This document shows, piece after piece, positions 8,287 through 16,893 of a DNA stretch of 50,687 nt. The position numbers were made by a program, and so were the translations under genes. This stretch comes from Klebsiella pneumoniae (GTDB taxonomy: Bacteria; Verrucomicrobiota; Verrucomicrobiia; Limisphaerales; SXTU01). Position 1 is the stretch's first letter. Every line of letters starts with the position of its first letter. The DNA is taken from NCBI GenBank assembly GCA_943330855.2, contig CALQJI020000034.1:1-50687 (forward strand), given 5' to 3'. A model generated the notes under the pieces. The model was not told the origin of the DNA, searched no databases, and saw only the letters and a program-made list of their open reading frames with translations.

Positions 8287-9428
8287 CAGGCGGGGCGCGG
8301 AAGGGCGGTGAAGGGGTTGTCGTCGAGCGGCGCGGCGATGACGAGCGGCTTGTCAGTGGCGCGGCGGGCGACGCTGAGAATCAGGCCAGTGGAGGCGAGG
8401 AGCATGACAAGGTTCGAGCCGCCGTAACTGATGAAGGGCAGCGAGAGGCCTTTGTTCGGCAGAACCATGGTGGCGACACCGACGTTAATAAAGACTTGCA
8501 CGCCGATTAGAAAGGTCAGGCCGATGACAAGAAGCTGGCCGAAAAGGTCGGTCGCACGCCATGCGATGTTGAGCCCGCACCAGCAGAGCAGGCCATAGGT
8601 TGCAAGCAGACCAAGTGTCGCGATCAGGCCGAACTCTTCAGCGATGATGGAGAAGATGAAGTCCGTGTGGTGTTCAGGGACGAAGCCGGTTTTCTGGCGT
8701 CCGCTGCCCAGGCCAACGCCGGAAATCCCGCCGGAGCCAATGGCATACACGGACTGAATTTGCTGATGTGCAACGGTGCGCTTGAAGTTTTCCGGGTGCA
8801 GCCAGGCTTCGATACGAGTGCGGCGGTTCTCATTGCCCATCAGCAGGGCGCAGATGACGGCGAAGGCGGCAAGGCCGAGTGGAACCAGAAAGGCCGGCCG
8901 TGCACCAGCCACCAAAAGCATGAGCCACACAACCAACCCCAACAGCATGGTGGTGCCAAAATCCTTGCCCGCCAGCACGAGCGCGAGTGCGCAGCCCGCC
9001 AACAACCCCGGAATCAAAATGCCACGCCCGAACTCCTTCATCCGGTCGCGATAGAGGCAGGCGTAGTGGGCGAGCATCGCGATGACGACAATCTTGGCCA
9101 ACTCGGAGGACTGAAAGCTGAAGCCGCCGAGTTGCTTGAAAAAAATCCACCGCGTCGCGCCGTTCACTTCCTTCTCCATCCGCCAGGTCCAGAGCAGCAG
9201 CAGGCAAGAGATGATGAGACCCGGCCAGACGAGCTTGCGCAGCCAGCGATAGTCTATCGCCGTCGCCGCGACGCACGCCACCAATCCGATGGCAGCAAAG
9301 ATGGATTGTTTGATAAGGAACGCCTCTCCCTGCTGCGTCATGCTCGCGCTATAGAGCATCACCAAGCCGCTCGCGAGCAGCACTGCGACGGAAAATGCAA
9401 AGAGCGTGGATGTGCGGCGGAGTGTCAT
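8286..9428 (-). CDS. ftsW: Lipid II polymerase FtsW (SEDS family)
   Basis: Membrane glycosyltransferase of the SEDS family that polymerises lipid II at the septum with its partner FtsI. 380 residues from the ATG at 9428 (MTLRRTSTLFAF). An upstream in-frame extension exists but lacks family similarity. About ten hydrophobic segments are visible, plus family motifs: GATRWI, SELAKI, AGKDFGTT, the large loop with AIGSGGISGVGLGSGRQK, PEHHTDFIFS, EEFG, and the terminal PFISYGGSN. The Asp in HTDFIF and the long extracytoplasmic loop are typical. The stop overlaps the murG start by one base. Confidence 0.96.
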   Translation of the reverse strand: MTLRRTSTLFAFSVAVLLASGLVMLYSASMTQQGEAFLIKQSIFAAIGLVACVAATAIDYRWLRKLVWPGLIISCLLLLWTWRMEKEVNGATRWIFFKQLGGFSFQSSELAKIVVIAMLAHYACLYRDRMKEFGRGILIPGLLAGCALALVLAGKDFGTTMLLGLVVWLMLLVAGARPAFLVPLGLAAFAVICALLMGNENRRTRIEAWLHPENFKRTVAHQQIQSVYAIGSGGISGVGLGSGRQKTGFVPEHHTDFIFSIIAEEFGLIATLGLLATYGLLCWCGLNIAWRATDLFGQLLVIGLTFLIGVQVFINVGVATMVLPNKGLSLPFISYGGSNLVMLLASTGLILSVARRATDKPLVIAAPLDDNPFTALPRPA

Positions 9429-9622
9429 GATAAAATGCGAATAGGATTTCCGGCAGGCAAAGACACGGCGTAGAGACACCTGCTCGTCATCCCTCTCCAC
9501 GGCACCCAACCGACGGACGGAGGTAAGGCGCTCGGCGGCATCAGGTGCCGTGCGCCCGTCCCATCGTCGCCAGTCAGCCGGTGCATCGGTGAGTGGGGTG
9601 GTTGGTTGCGGAAAGGGTCAGC

Positions 9623-10531
9623 TCAGAGCTGGCCGGGGGCCTTCGGGGCCGGAGGCGGCTCGCCGAATGACGGCAGCGCCGGAGGCAGTGCGGGCACGGC
9701 ATCCAGCTTCGGCGCCAGAGCCGCACCTGCGGCCGGCTCGCTGGATTTCTTCGCCCCACCTGCGGGCACTTTGAGCTTCTGCCCGACTTTGATCTGATCG
9801 GTCTTGAGGCCGTTCGCGTCGCGGAGCTTGGCGACGGTGGTGCCGTGGCGCTTGGCGATGCTGCCGAGATTGTCGCCGGACTTGATCGTGTAGGTGCCAT
9901 CGGAGTCTGCGGCGGCCGCAGAGCCAGCGGGTGCCTTCACGGCCTTGGGGGCGGCGGCAGGGATATTAATCTTCTGCCCAATCTTCAGCTTGGTGGAATC
10001 CACGCCGGGGTTCGCGGCCTCAATGGCCTTCGTGCCGACGCCGTGTTTCTTGGCCATCGTAGAAAAGGAATCATTCTTGGCGACGACGTGAACTTTCGCC
10101 TCGCCAACCGGCGCGGACGGAACTGGCTCGGGTGGCACCACTACTGGCGGCACGATGGGCGCGACCGGCACTACAGGGGCCGGAGCAACCGGCGGCGCGA
10201 TGGGCGTGGTCGGCAGCGGGGCAGGTGCCAGCGGCGAACCGCTACTGATGGGCGGTAAAATCCCTGGCACGGCGACGCCTCCCAGCGCGCCCGGCGCAGG
10301 TGCAACCGGCGAGCCGAAGTCCGCAGGCGGCGTGATCGGCGGCAAGATTGGTTCGGGAGCTTTCTTCGCCTCAGACTTTTGCTCGGGTTTGCACCCAGCC
10401 ATCATGATGCCGCCGAAGACGACGGCGTGGATGCCGACAAAAACGGCGACGATGACGGGGAGGTTGGTCTTCCGCTTGGCGTTCTGCTCCAAGCGAGAGC
10501 CTTGCGGGTTTAACTGATTTTCAGTGCTCAT
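9623..10531 (-). CDS. Membrane-anchored double-LysM protein within the dcw cluster
   Basis: 302 residues: a polar N-terminus, a transmembrane helix at about 25-45, a Pro/Ala/Val-rich spacer (about 58-142), then two LysM domains at about 146-191 (HVVAKNDSFSTMAKKHGV ... KIGQKINIP) and 212-256 (YTIKSGDNLGSIAKRHGT ... KVGQKLKVP), and a Pro-rich tail. LysM binds GlcNAc-containing glycans, so the protein probably attaches to peptidoglycan from the inner membrane. There is no catalytic domain, so a scaffold or regulator role at the septum is inference. It sits between murD and ftsW, with gaps of 116 bp and 194 bp on its two sides, so it may have its own expression signals. An A/T-rich stretch lies just upstream. 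Confidence 0.88.
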   Translation of the reverse strand: MSTENQLNPQGSRLEQNAKRKTNLPVIVAVFVGIHAVVFGGIMMAGCKPEQKSEAKKAPEPILPPITPPADFGSPVAPAPGALGGVAVPGILPPISSGSPLAPAPLPTTPIAPPVAPAPVVPVAPIVPPVVVPPEPVPSAPVGEAKVHVVAKNDSFSTMAKKHGVGTKAIEAANPGVDSTKLKIGQKINIPAAAPKAVKAPAGSAAAADSDGTYTIKSGDNLGSIAKRHGTTVAKLRDANGLKTDQIKVGQKLKVPAGGAKKSSEPAAGAALAPKLDAVPALPPALPSFGEPPPAPKAPGQL

Positions 10532-10647
10532 GGTGTGTGGTGTTCGCTGCGTTGTTTGGCTCGCCAGAGCGGTCCGGCCCCCGGCGAAATTGTTTTGTTA
10601 AAATCGTAAAATTGTTTTCGTTTCGACTCGCGACTTGGCTTCCCGTC

Positions 10648-12066
10648 TCAGTCGGCTTTCCTACCGCTTCCATTCGTGGGGGCGGCGCTATTACTGGTGC
10701 ACTTTAACTGCTCGACCGCTTGTCGAAACACTTCACCCCGGTGGCGGTAATCACGGAACAAATCGTAGCTCGAACAGGCGGGCGAAAGCAAAACCACATC
10801 GCCCGGCACTGAATTTTTGACCGCTTCTTCAACCGCTTCTAGCAATGAATCTACGAGGGTGCAAGGGGTAAACAGGCTCCACGCCGCGCGGAGCTTTTCG
10901 CGCGTTTCGCCGAGCAGGAAAGTGTGCTTCACACGCTGCGCTAGGAGCGGCCCGAGGTCGTGGTAATCAAGGGCCTTGTCGCGCCCACCGGCGATGAGCA
11001 AGACGTTCGGTTCCCCGGGCTGCGCGGCGGGCATGGTTTGGAGCGCCTTCGCCACGGCATCGACGTTCGTGGCCTTCGAGTCGTTGACGAATTTGACTCC
11101 GTTAATTTCGCCGACCAACTCGCAGCGATGCGCTCTGGGCTGGAAGCTGGCGATGGCCGTGACCATTTCTTCCAACGGCAAACGCAGCACGCGGCCAACG
11201 GCGAACGCGGCCATGACGTTCTCCGCGTTGTGCGGGCCGCGCAGTGGCGTCTTCTCCAAATCAATCAGCGGCCCGACCCAGCCCTCGATGCGGCTGATGA
11301 TGAGCGAGCGGTCGAGGTGGATGTCCGCGCGGCGGTTCTGCGCGCTGAAGGTGATGAGCTTGGCGGGCACCTTCACGCCGAGCGCGCGCAGCATCGCCAG
11401 CGCCTCGGTCTGCACGATGGCCCAGTCGAACGGCTGCTGGTTCTCGAAGAGCCGGGCCTTCGCGCGCGCGTAGTCCGCCATCGTGTGGTGGCGGTCGAGG
11501 TGGTCGGGCGTGATGTTCAGCAGCACCGCGACGGCGGGGCGGAAGAAGCGAATCGTCTCCAACTGGAACGAGCTGACTTCGAGCGTGAGGTAGTCGAGCT
11601 GCTTCGACTCGTCCGCGACGGAACAGAGCGGCTTGCCGATGTTGCCGACCGCGAGTGTGCGCTTGTGGCAATGCGTGAGGACATGCTCGATGAGTTCGGT
11701 CGTCGTCGTCTTCCCGTTCGTGCCGGTGACAGAGATGTTGAGGCAGACGGCCTGCTGCCAACCGAGTTCCAACTCGCCGATGACGGGGATGTCGCGCTGG
11801 CGCAACTCCTTCACCAGCGGCGAGTCCAGCGGCACGCCGGGACTGACCACTGCAAAATCAAACTGTCCGGCGGGCGGAAGCCTCAGGTCCAGCTCCACGC
11901 GCACGCCGAGGTCGCGCAACTCCTCCGCCTCGCGCCGCAACGCGGGCGTGTCGGAGTTGTCCATCGCCGTCACGCGCGCGCCGCGCGAGACGAGCAGGCG
12001 CGCCGCAGCGGCCCCGCTGAGGCCGAGGCCGATGACCAACACGACTTTGTCTTGGAGCCGAAACAT
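10648..12066 (-). CDS. murD: UDP-N-acetylmuramoylalanine--D-glutamate ligase MurD
   Basis: Cytoplasmic ATP-dependent ligase adding D-Glu to UDP-MurNAc-L-Ala. 472 residues. The N-terminal Rossmann motif is VIGLGLSGAAAARLL, the P-loop VTGTNGKTTTTELI, followed by LEVSSFQLE, ITPDHLDRH, the lysine-containing central region, NDSKATNVDA and the C-terminal SPACSSYDLFRDYRHRGE. The ATG at 12066 directly follows the mraY stop (no gap). Confidence 0.97.
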   Translation of the reverse strand: MFRLQDKVVLVIGLGLSGAAAARLLVSRGARVTAMDNSDTPALRREAEELRDLGVRVELDLRLPPAGQFDFAVVSPGVPLDSPLVKELRQRDIPVIGELELGWQQAVCLNISVTGTNGKTTTTELIEHVLTHCHKRTLAVGNIGKPLCSVADESKQLDYLTLEVSSFQLETIRFFRPAVAVLLNITPDHLDRHHTMADYARAKARLFENQQPFDWAIVQTEALAMLRALGVKVPAKLITFSAQNRRADIHLDRSLIISRIEGWVGPLIDLEKTPLRGPHNAENVMAAFAVGRVLRLPLEEMVTAIASFQPRAHRCELVGEINGVKFVNDSKATNVDAVAKALQTMPAAQPGEPNVLLIAGGRDKALDYHDLGPLLAQRVKHTFLLGETREKLRAAWSLFTPCTLVDSLLEAVEEAVKNSVPGDVVLLSPACSSYDLFRDYRHRGEVFRQAVEQLKCTSNSAAPTNGSGRKAD

Positions 12067-13221
12067 TTAACGCAACTTCAAGGTCGCCAGTGCCGCCACG
12101 GCACACACGACGCACAGGATGTAAAACCGCGTGACGACTTGGGATTCATACCAGCCCAGTTTTTGAAAGTGGTGATGCAACGGAGCCATGAGGAACACCC
12201 GCCGCTCGTTTCCCTTGCCGTAAAGCCGTCGTGTGTATTTGAACCAGCCGCGCTGAATCATGACCGAGACGATTTCCACCACGAACACACCGCCCGCGAT
12301 CACCAGCACGAAGGGCTGGTGAATCAGCACCGCCATGATGCCCAGCACGCCGCCCAGCGCGAGCGACCCCGTGTCGCCCATGAAGACTTGTGCGGGATGA
12401 CAGTTGAACCAGAGGAAACCCAAACTCGCGCCAATCATGGCCGCGCAGAACACTGCGAGTTCCCCCGCACCCGGCACGAACGGAACGAAGAGGTAGCGCG
12501 CGATGATGGCGTTGCCCGCGATGTAGGTGAAGATGAGGAAGACCGTCGTCACGATGAGCGTGCAGCCGATGGCCAGCCCATCCAGCCCGTCCGTGATGTT
12601 GACCGCGTTGCTGCTGCCCACGATGGCGCAGACCGCGATGAAGCCGCCGACCCACGCCGCGTCTGTCAGCACCGCGTGCTTCAGGAACGGCACATGAACC
12701 TCCGAGATGAGAGTGGTCGTCTCCGGCATCAGCCAGAGCGTCCAGGCGATGAAGCCCGCCAGCGCGAACTGCACGACCAGCTTCACGTTCTCCGCCGCGC
12801 CCGCGCTCTTCTGCTCGGTGAGTTTCTTGTAGTCGTCGTAGAAACCGAGCGCCGCGAGCACCAGCAGCGACACCAGCGTCAGCACAATGAACTCGTTCCA
12901 CTGCGCCCACATCAGCGCGGTCAGGTCCACCACCAGCACAATCAAAATGCCGCCCATGCCCGGCACGCCCTTCTTCGTGAAGACTTGGTTGCCCGTCGTC
13001 CCGGCCTCCTGCGCCTTGTCCAGATACTCCTGGCCAAACTTGAGGTCCTTCAGCCACGCGATGACGAGCGGCCCCAGCCACAGGCTCAACAGCAACGCCG
13101 AAATCGCCGCGCCTGCCGTGCGCACGGTGATGTAGCGGAACACCCGCAGCGCCGACAGCGGGTCGGCCCAGGCGGTCCCAGCAGCCTGCTCCTGAATCCA
13201 TTGGCTGAGATAGAAAAGCAT
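12067..13221 (-). CDS. mraY: Phospho-N-acetylmuramoyl-pentapeptide transferase MraY
   Basis: Integral membrane enzyme that makes lipid I from UDP-MurNAc-pentapeptide and undecaprenyl phosphate. 384 residues with about ten membrane segments. Signature motifs: GVPGMGGILI, the aspartates in FYDDYKK, NAVNITDGLDGLA, the catalytic FMGDTGSLALGG and the late MAPLHHHFQ. The end abuts murD with no space. Upstream lies a 53-codon ORF and then murF. Confidence 0.97.
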   Translation of the reverse strand: MLFYLSQWIQEQAAGTAWADPLSALRVFRYITVRTAGAAISALLLSLWLGPLVIAWLKDLKFGQEYLDKAQEAGTTGNQVFTKKGVPGMGGILIVLVVDLTALMWAQWNEFIVLTLVSLLVLAALGFYDDYKKLTEQKSAGAAENVKLVVQFALAGFIAWTLWLMPETTTLISEVHVPFLKHAVLTDAAWVGGFIAVCAIVGSSNAVNITDGLDGLAIGCTLIVTTVFLIFTYIAGNAIIARYLFVPFVPGAGELAVFCAAMIGASLGFLWFNCHPAQVFMGDTGSLALGGVLGIMAVLIHQPFVLVIAGGVFVVEIVSVMIQRGWFKYTRRLYGKGNERRVFLMAPLHHHFQKLGWYESQVVTRFYILCVVCAVAALATLKLR

Positions 13222-13242
13222 TCGTCATCGAACCTCGGTCAT

Positions 13243-13404
13243 TCAATCGCGCCGGTGCTGAAGTGTGAACTTCCCATGCGTCGCCCGCGCCTGCTCCCAG
13301 CCGCACAAGCGGCCAAGGAAGCCCGACCCGCGCACGTTGGCCTTCAATTCCTGCACCAGCTTCTTCGCGGTGCGCTGCTGTTGTCGGTCTGATTTTGCAC
13401 TCAT
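13243..13404 (-). CDS. Small basic protein of unknown function between murF and mraY
   Basis: A 53-residue ORF beginning MSAKSDRQQQRTAKKLVQEL, with an ATG at 13404 six bases after the murF stop and its own stop 21 bases before mraY. It is rich in Lys, Arg and Gln, has a short predicted helix (RTAKKLVQELKA) and no membrane segment. It fills the only gap between murF and mraY and keeps operon spacing. I do not recognise the family. Its reality rests on position and an uninterrupted frame. Confidence 0.45.
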   Translation of the reverse strand: MSAKSDRQQQRTAKKLVQELKANVRGSGFLGRLCGWEQARATHGKFTLQHRRD

Positions 13405-13410
13405 GGCAGT

Positions 13411-14892
13411 TCAGTTCAGTTTCGGTGTGTAGTCGCAGGCTTCAACCTGCGAATTCGCAACCTGAAGGTTACGACTGCGAAGCACGTCGGCGACGCGCTC
13501 TAGGCGCGTCGAGCGCGAGGCCTTCAGCAGCACCACATCACCGGGCAGCAGCTCGCTCCGCACCGTCTCGCCCGCGCCTGCGACTTCGGCGATTTCCGTG
13601 ACAGCGCTCAAGCCAGCGGCCCGCGCCGCGCCGGCGAGATGGCCCGCCATCTTGCCCACGGCGAAGAGCCGGTTCACGCCCAACTCCGCCGCGCGACGCC
13701 CGACCTCGATGTGCGCCGCGATGCTGTGCGCGCCGAGTTCTGCCATGTCACCAAGCACGGCCACGCGGCGACCGACGCACGGCAGGTCGTGCAGCGTTTG
13801 CAGCGCGGCGAGCATCGAGTCGGCGTTGGCGTTGTAGGCGTCGTCGAGCACGCGGAAGCCGTGTGCTTCCCAAAGTTGCAGGCGCATCTTTGGCGGGGTG
13901 CATCCCGCCAAAGCGCGCCTGACTTGCTCGCTGGAGAGACCAACCTCGGTCCCCACAGCCCCGGCGAGCAGAGCGTTTAAAACTTGATGCCGTCCCAGCA
14001 GCCCGATGCGATACGCACCGCAACTGGCCGCGAACGAGCTGGTGACTTGAAAGGTCTGTCCGTGTTCGTCGTAACGCACGTCACTCGCACGCCAGTCGTT
14101 CTGTGGTCCGAAGCCCACGCGCACGACGCGGGCGCGGGTGCGGCGCACGACGAGTTCCATCTCCGGGCAATCACCGTTCACGAAGAGCACTCCGTCGCTG
14201 GGCAAAAGCTCGGCCAGCCAGCCTTCCTCCTGCGCGACGCCGTTCACATCGCCGAAGAATTCCAAGTGCTCACGGCCGATGCTGGTGATGACGGCGATGC
14301 GCGGCTGGATGAGCTTCACGAGCGGCGCGAGTTCGCCGGGATGGTTCGTGCCGACTTCGAGCACGGCGCTGGTGTGCTGTCGCTCCAACCGCAGCAGCGT
14401 GTGCGGCACGCCAATGTCGTTGTTGAAACTAGCCTCGCTCCACACCGCGGGACCGCCCTCGCGCAGGACGGCGGCGATGAGTTCCTTCGTCGTCGTCTTC
14501 CCGTTCGAGCCACCGACGGCGATGACTGGGAGGGTGAAGTCCTGGCGGTAGCGTGCGGCGAGCTGGGCGTAGGCCGTGCGGGTGTTCGCGACGGCGATGT
14601 AGCCGACGAGGGGAGGAGGCGGATGGGCCGCATCGTCGCCGATCCGCCTCCCTAACTCGGCGGCTACAGGTAATTTGTCACTCTCGACCATGATGGCCGC
14701 GACACCTTTCGCGGCAACTTCTGCGATGAACTTGTGCCCATCAAACTGCTCACCCGCGAGGGCGACAAAGAGGTCGCCCGCTTGCGCTTGCCGCGAGTCC
14801 GTGCAGACGCGGGAGACGACCGTGTCCCCTGCCCCGTTGAGGATTTCTCCCCCGGTGGCGTCAGCGATGAACTTGAGCGAGCGCGGGTCCAT
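13411..14892 (-). CDS. murF: UDP-MurNAc-tripeptide--D-Ala-D-Ala ligase MurF carrying palindromic inserts
   Basis: Adds D-Ala-D-Ala to UDP-MurNAc-tripeptide in the cytoplasm. 493 residues. Motifs: TDSRQAQAGDLFVAL, P-loop VGGSNGKTTTKELI, SFNNDIGVPHTLL, LEVGTNHPGEL, ITSIGREHLEFF, the C-terminal LDDAYNANADSM and VLGDMAELG. Three palindromic DNA elements lie in frame: one inserts about 23 residues (VAAELGRRIGDD...) in the N-terminal domain between VESDKL and AVANTRTAYAQLA; a 26-bp stem (13888-13913) underlies AGCTPPK; the third supplies the C-terminal RNLQVANSQVEACDY. The catalytic motifs are intact, so function is likely kept. It begins directly after the stop of a 76-residue unknown ORF. Confidence 0.96.
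   Translation of the reverse strand: MDPRSLKFIADATGGEILNGAGDTVVSRVCTDSRQAQAGDLFVALAGEQFDGHKFIAEVAAKGVAAIMVESDKLPVAAELGRRIGDDAAHPPPPLVGYIAVANTRTAYAQLAARYRQDFTLPVIAVGGSNGKTTTKELIAAVLREGGPAVWSEASFNNDIGVPHTLLRLERQHTSAVLEVGTNHPGELAPLVKLIQPRIAVITSIGREHLEFFGDVNGVAQEEGWLAELLPSDGVLFVNGDCPEMELVVRRTRARVVRVGFGPQNDWRASDVRYDEHGQTFQVTSSFAASCGAYRIGLLGRHQVLNALLAGAVGTEVGLSSEQVRRALAGCTPPKMRLQLWEAHGFRVLDDAYNANADSMLAALQTLHDLPCVGRRVAVLGDMAELGAHSIAAHIEVGRRAAELGVNRLFAVGKMAGHLAGAARAAGLSAVTEIAEVAGAGETVRSELLPGDVVLLKASRSTRLERVADVLRSRNLQVANSQVEACDYTPKLN
13431..13476. repeat. Palindromic element, RNLQVAN family, at the 3' end of murF
   Basis: Two arms of 21 bp, AGTCGCAGGCTTCAACCTGCG and the mirrored CGCAACCTGAAGGTTACGACT, separated by AATT. 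Each arm is itself a small palindrome. In frame it encodes RNLQVANSQVEACDY. A second copy is at 46647-46701. Confidence 0.88.
13888..13913. repeat. 26-bp perfect-stem palindrome inside murF
   Basis: CTTTGGCGGG and CCCGCCAAAG form a perfect 10-bp inverted repeat around a 6-base loop. It codes for part of LAGCTPPKM, a position where MurF normally has a short conserved Pro-containing turn, so it may be chance. Confidence 0.5.
14599..14667. repeat. 69-bp palindromic element inside murF
   Basis: The left arm starts GTAGCCGACGAG and continues to AGGCGGAT; the right arm mirrors it (ATCCGCCT ... CTCGGCGGCTAC) with few mismatches over about 26 bases. Its length is exactly 23 codons. On the coding strand it reads VAAELGRRIGDD... 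and lies between otherwise contiguous MurF sequence. Confidence 0.8.
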
Positions 14893-15123
14893 TTACTCGG
14901 CGAGAGACCGGAAGGCATCCCTCGGCGACAGCCACGGGACAGTCACCGGGCGGCGGAAGAGTTGGCGCAGACCGGCGTCTGCGTTGACCGCGGCGGGCAC
15001 GGAGTCCGCGTCGGGGAAAACGGGCTGCGCGGGGGCGGGCTGGGGGCTGCGCAGCGCGTTGATTTGTTTGCACAAGTCAACGTTGCGGAGCGGACGAGTC
15101 GGGGCCTGCGTGGTGGAATTCAT
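14893..15123 (-). CDS. Unknown small protein between murE and murF
   Basis: 76 residues, beginning MNSTTQAPTRPLRNVDLCKQ and ending in LSPRDAFRSLAE. The stop is directly followed by the murF ATG, and it lies 41 bp after another small ORF, so it should be co-transcribed. The middle is Pro/Ala-rich and probably unstructured; the termini (RNVDLCKQINALRSP; LRQLFRRPVTVPWLSP) look like short conserved motifs. No signal peptide or membrane segment. Not recognised. Confidence 0.62.
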   Translation of the reverse strand: MNSTTQAPTRPLRNVDLCKQINALRSPQPAPAQPVFPDADSVPAAVNADAGLRQLFRRPVTVPWLSPRDAFRSLAE

Positions 15124-15164
15124 GTTATGGGTGAGTTGACTGCGGGACGCTGCGGGGTTTTTTC

Positions 15165-15383
15165 CTACGACCGCGGCTCCCAGAGAAGCACGGCGAATTT
15201 CGATTTCTTGGGTGGCTCAACGGCCTCCGGTGCGACTGCCGAAACACCGCTCTCGTCACCCGCGAACACCCCACTCACAGGGAAGGGCAGGATCAACTGC
15301 GCGTCCGAGCTGCCGGTCTGCGCTTCGAGTTTCCGCTGACTGCGCGGTTTCCAACTGATCTCGTGGGTGACTTGACGGGCCAT
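15165..15383 (-). CDS. Unknown small protein just after murE
   Basis: 72 residues, starting MARQVTHEISWKPRSQRKLE three bases after the murE stop and ending KKSKFAVLLWEPRS. It has a basic N-terminus, an acidic centre and a hydrophobic C-terminal patch. No membrane segment or known domain was seen. Its spacing and strand place it in the dcw transcript. Possibly a lineage-specific dcw protein together with the ORFs at 14893 and 13243. Confidence 0.6.
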   Translation of the reverse strand: MARQVTHEISWKPRSQRKLEAQTGSSDAQLILPFPVSGVFAGDESGVSAVAPEAVEPPKKSKFAVLLWEPRS

Positions 15384-15386
15384 TGT

Positions 15387-16889
15387 TTAAGCAGCTTTCG
15401 CTAGTTGTGGCTCCCCCCAGCCGAGTTCCTCCAATGCCTCCTGCGCGTGCACGCGGTCGTCAAACGGGACAACCGTGTCTTCAAATTCCTGGTAAGTCTC
15501 GTGCCCCTTGCCCGCGATGACCACGGTGTCACCGGGACGCGCGAAACGGAGCAATTGACGGATGGCTTGAGCGCGGTCCAGCTCCACCGAGAACCGATCT
15601 GAGCGCACGGAGAGAAAGCCTGCCTCGATCTGAGCGGCGATGGACGCGGGCGATTCGCGGCGCGGGTTGTCGCTGGTGATGATGGTGTGGTCGGCGAGGG
15701 ACGCGGCGACTTTGCCCATCTTCGCGCGCTTGTCAGTGTCGCGCGCACCGCCACAGCCGAACGCCAACAGCACACGGCCCGGCGTAATTTCGCGGACGGT
15801 GCGGAGGACGTTTTGAAGCGCGTCATCCGTGTGCGCGTAGTCCACGAACACGTTGAAGGGTTGGTCGGCGCTGATGCGTTCCAAACGGCCCGGCACGGCG
15901 GGCATGGTGCGCAGCGCGGCCTGAATCTTCGTGATGGGCACTTGCAGTGCGAGGCCCGCGCCGATCGCGGCGAGTGCGTTGTAAATGTTGTGCCGACCGA
16001 TGAAGGGCATGGTCACGGGGAAGTGCCCGGAAGGAGTCTCCGCCGTGAAGCGAGTCATGCCCGATCCCAACTCGATGGCGGTGGCGCGGAGCTTCGCCAA
16101 CGCGTCCATGCCGAAGGTCAGTTGAATCTCCACGTCCGTCGCGCGGGAGAGGCGCAGGCCGTAGGTGTCGTCTATGTTCAAAATGGTCGCGCCCCGCTTG
16201 CTGCCGCGCGCCGCAGCGGTGAACAGTTCCTTCTTCGCGTCGAAGTAGCTTTCCATGTCGCCGTGAAAATCGAGATGGTCCTGCGTGAGGTTCGTGAAGA
16301 CAGCGAGGTCGAATTCGACGCCGTGGACACGCTTCTGAGCGAGCGCGTGCGAGCTGACTTCCATCACGCACGCCTGACACCCCGCGCGGACCATCTGCGC
16401 CATAAACTGCTGAATTTCGGACGACTCCGGCGTGGTGCGCTGGGCGGGAAGCACACGGTCGCCAATCTCATAACGCACGGTGCCGAGCAGCCCGGCATGA
16501 ATGCCCGCAGCCTCGAGGAGGTGCTTCACCATGAAGCTCACGGTGGTTTTTCCGTTCGTCCCGGTGACCCCAATGACTTTCAGTTTACGGCTGGGATGGC
16601 CGTGGAAATTCGCAGCGGCAACGGCGAGCGCCACCCGAGCATCAGTGACCCTGATTTTCGTCGCGCGACCGGAGGAGAAGCCGTTTCGTTCGCAGATGAT
16701 GGCGGCGGCACCTCGGTCAATCGCGGTGCTGATGAAGTCGTGGCCATCGTGATTTTCTCCCGGCACGGCGACGAAAACCATGCCCGGCGAAAGGCGGCGG
16801 GAGTCAGCGGTTACTCCCGTCACCGGTCGATCAAGCGGGCCCTCCGCACGCAACAGCGGCAGGCCATCGAGAAGTTGATTTAATTGCAT
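15387..16889 (-). CDS. murE: UDP-N-acetylmuramoyl-tripeptide synthetase MurE
   Basis: Adds the third stem-peptide residue to UDP-MurNAc-L-Ala-D-Glu. 500 residues from the ATG at 16889 (MQLNQLLDGLPLLR). A longer upstream frame is only the shadow of a different small ORF. Motifs: TADSRRLSPGMVFVAV, P-loop VTGTNGKTTVSFMV, TTPESSEIQ, MEVSSHALAQKRV, NLTQDHLDFHG, DYAHTDDALQ, and DNPRRE. The DNPR motif is the family marker for meso-diaminopimelate as substrate. The C-terminal KGHETYQ motif is present. It starts 4 bp after the preceding small ORF. Confidence 0.97.
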   Translation of the reverse strand: MQLNQLLDGLPLLRAEGPLDRPVTGVTADSRRLSPGMVFVAVPGENHDGHDFISTAIDRGAAAIICERNGFSSGRATKIRVTDARVALAVAAANFHGHPSRKLKVIGVTGTNGKTTVSFMVKHLLEAAGIHAGLLGTVRYEIGDRVLPAQRTTPESSEIQQFMAQMVRAGCQACVMEVSSHALAQKRVHGVEFDLAVFTNLTQDHLDFHGDMESYFDAKKELFTAAARGSKRGATILNIDDTYGLRLSRATDVEIQLTFGMDALAKLRATAIELGSGMTRFTAETPSGHFPVTMPFIGRHNIYNALAAIGAGLALQVPITKIQAALRTMPAVPGRLERISADQPFNVFVDYAHTDDALQNVLRTVREITPGRVLLAFGCGGARDTDKRAKMGKVAASLADHTIITSDNPRRESPASIAAQIEAGFLSVRSDRFSVELDRAQAIRQLLRFARPGDTVVIAGKGHETYQEFEDTVVPFDDRVHAQEALEELGWGEPQLAKAA

Positions 16890-16893
16890 GGCG

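Noticed and set aside
10960..13392. 810-residue plus-strand frame over murD and mraY
   Set aside because: It lies antisense to two clear genes; its Arg/His-rich composition is typical of a coding shadow in GC-rich DNA.
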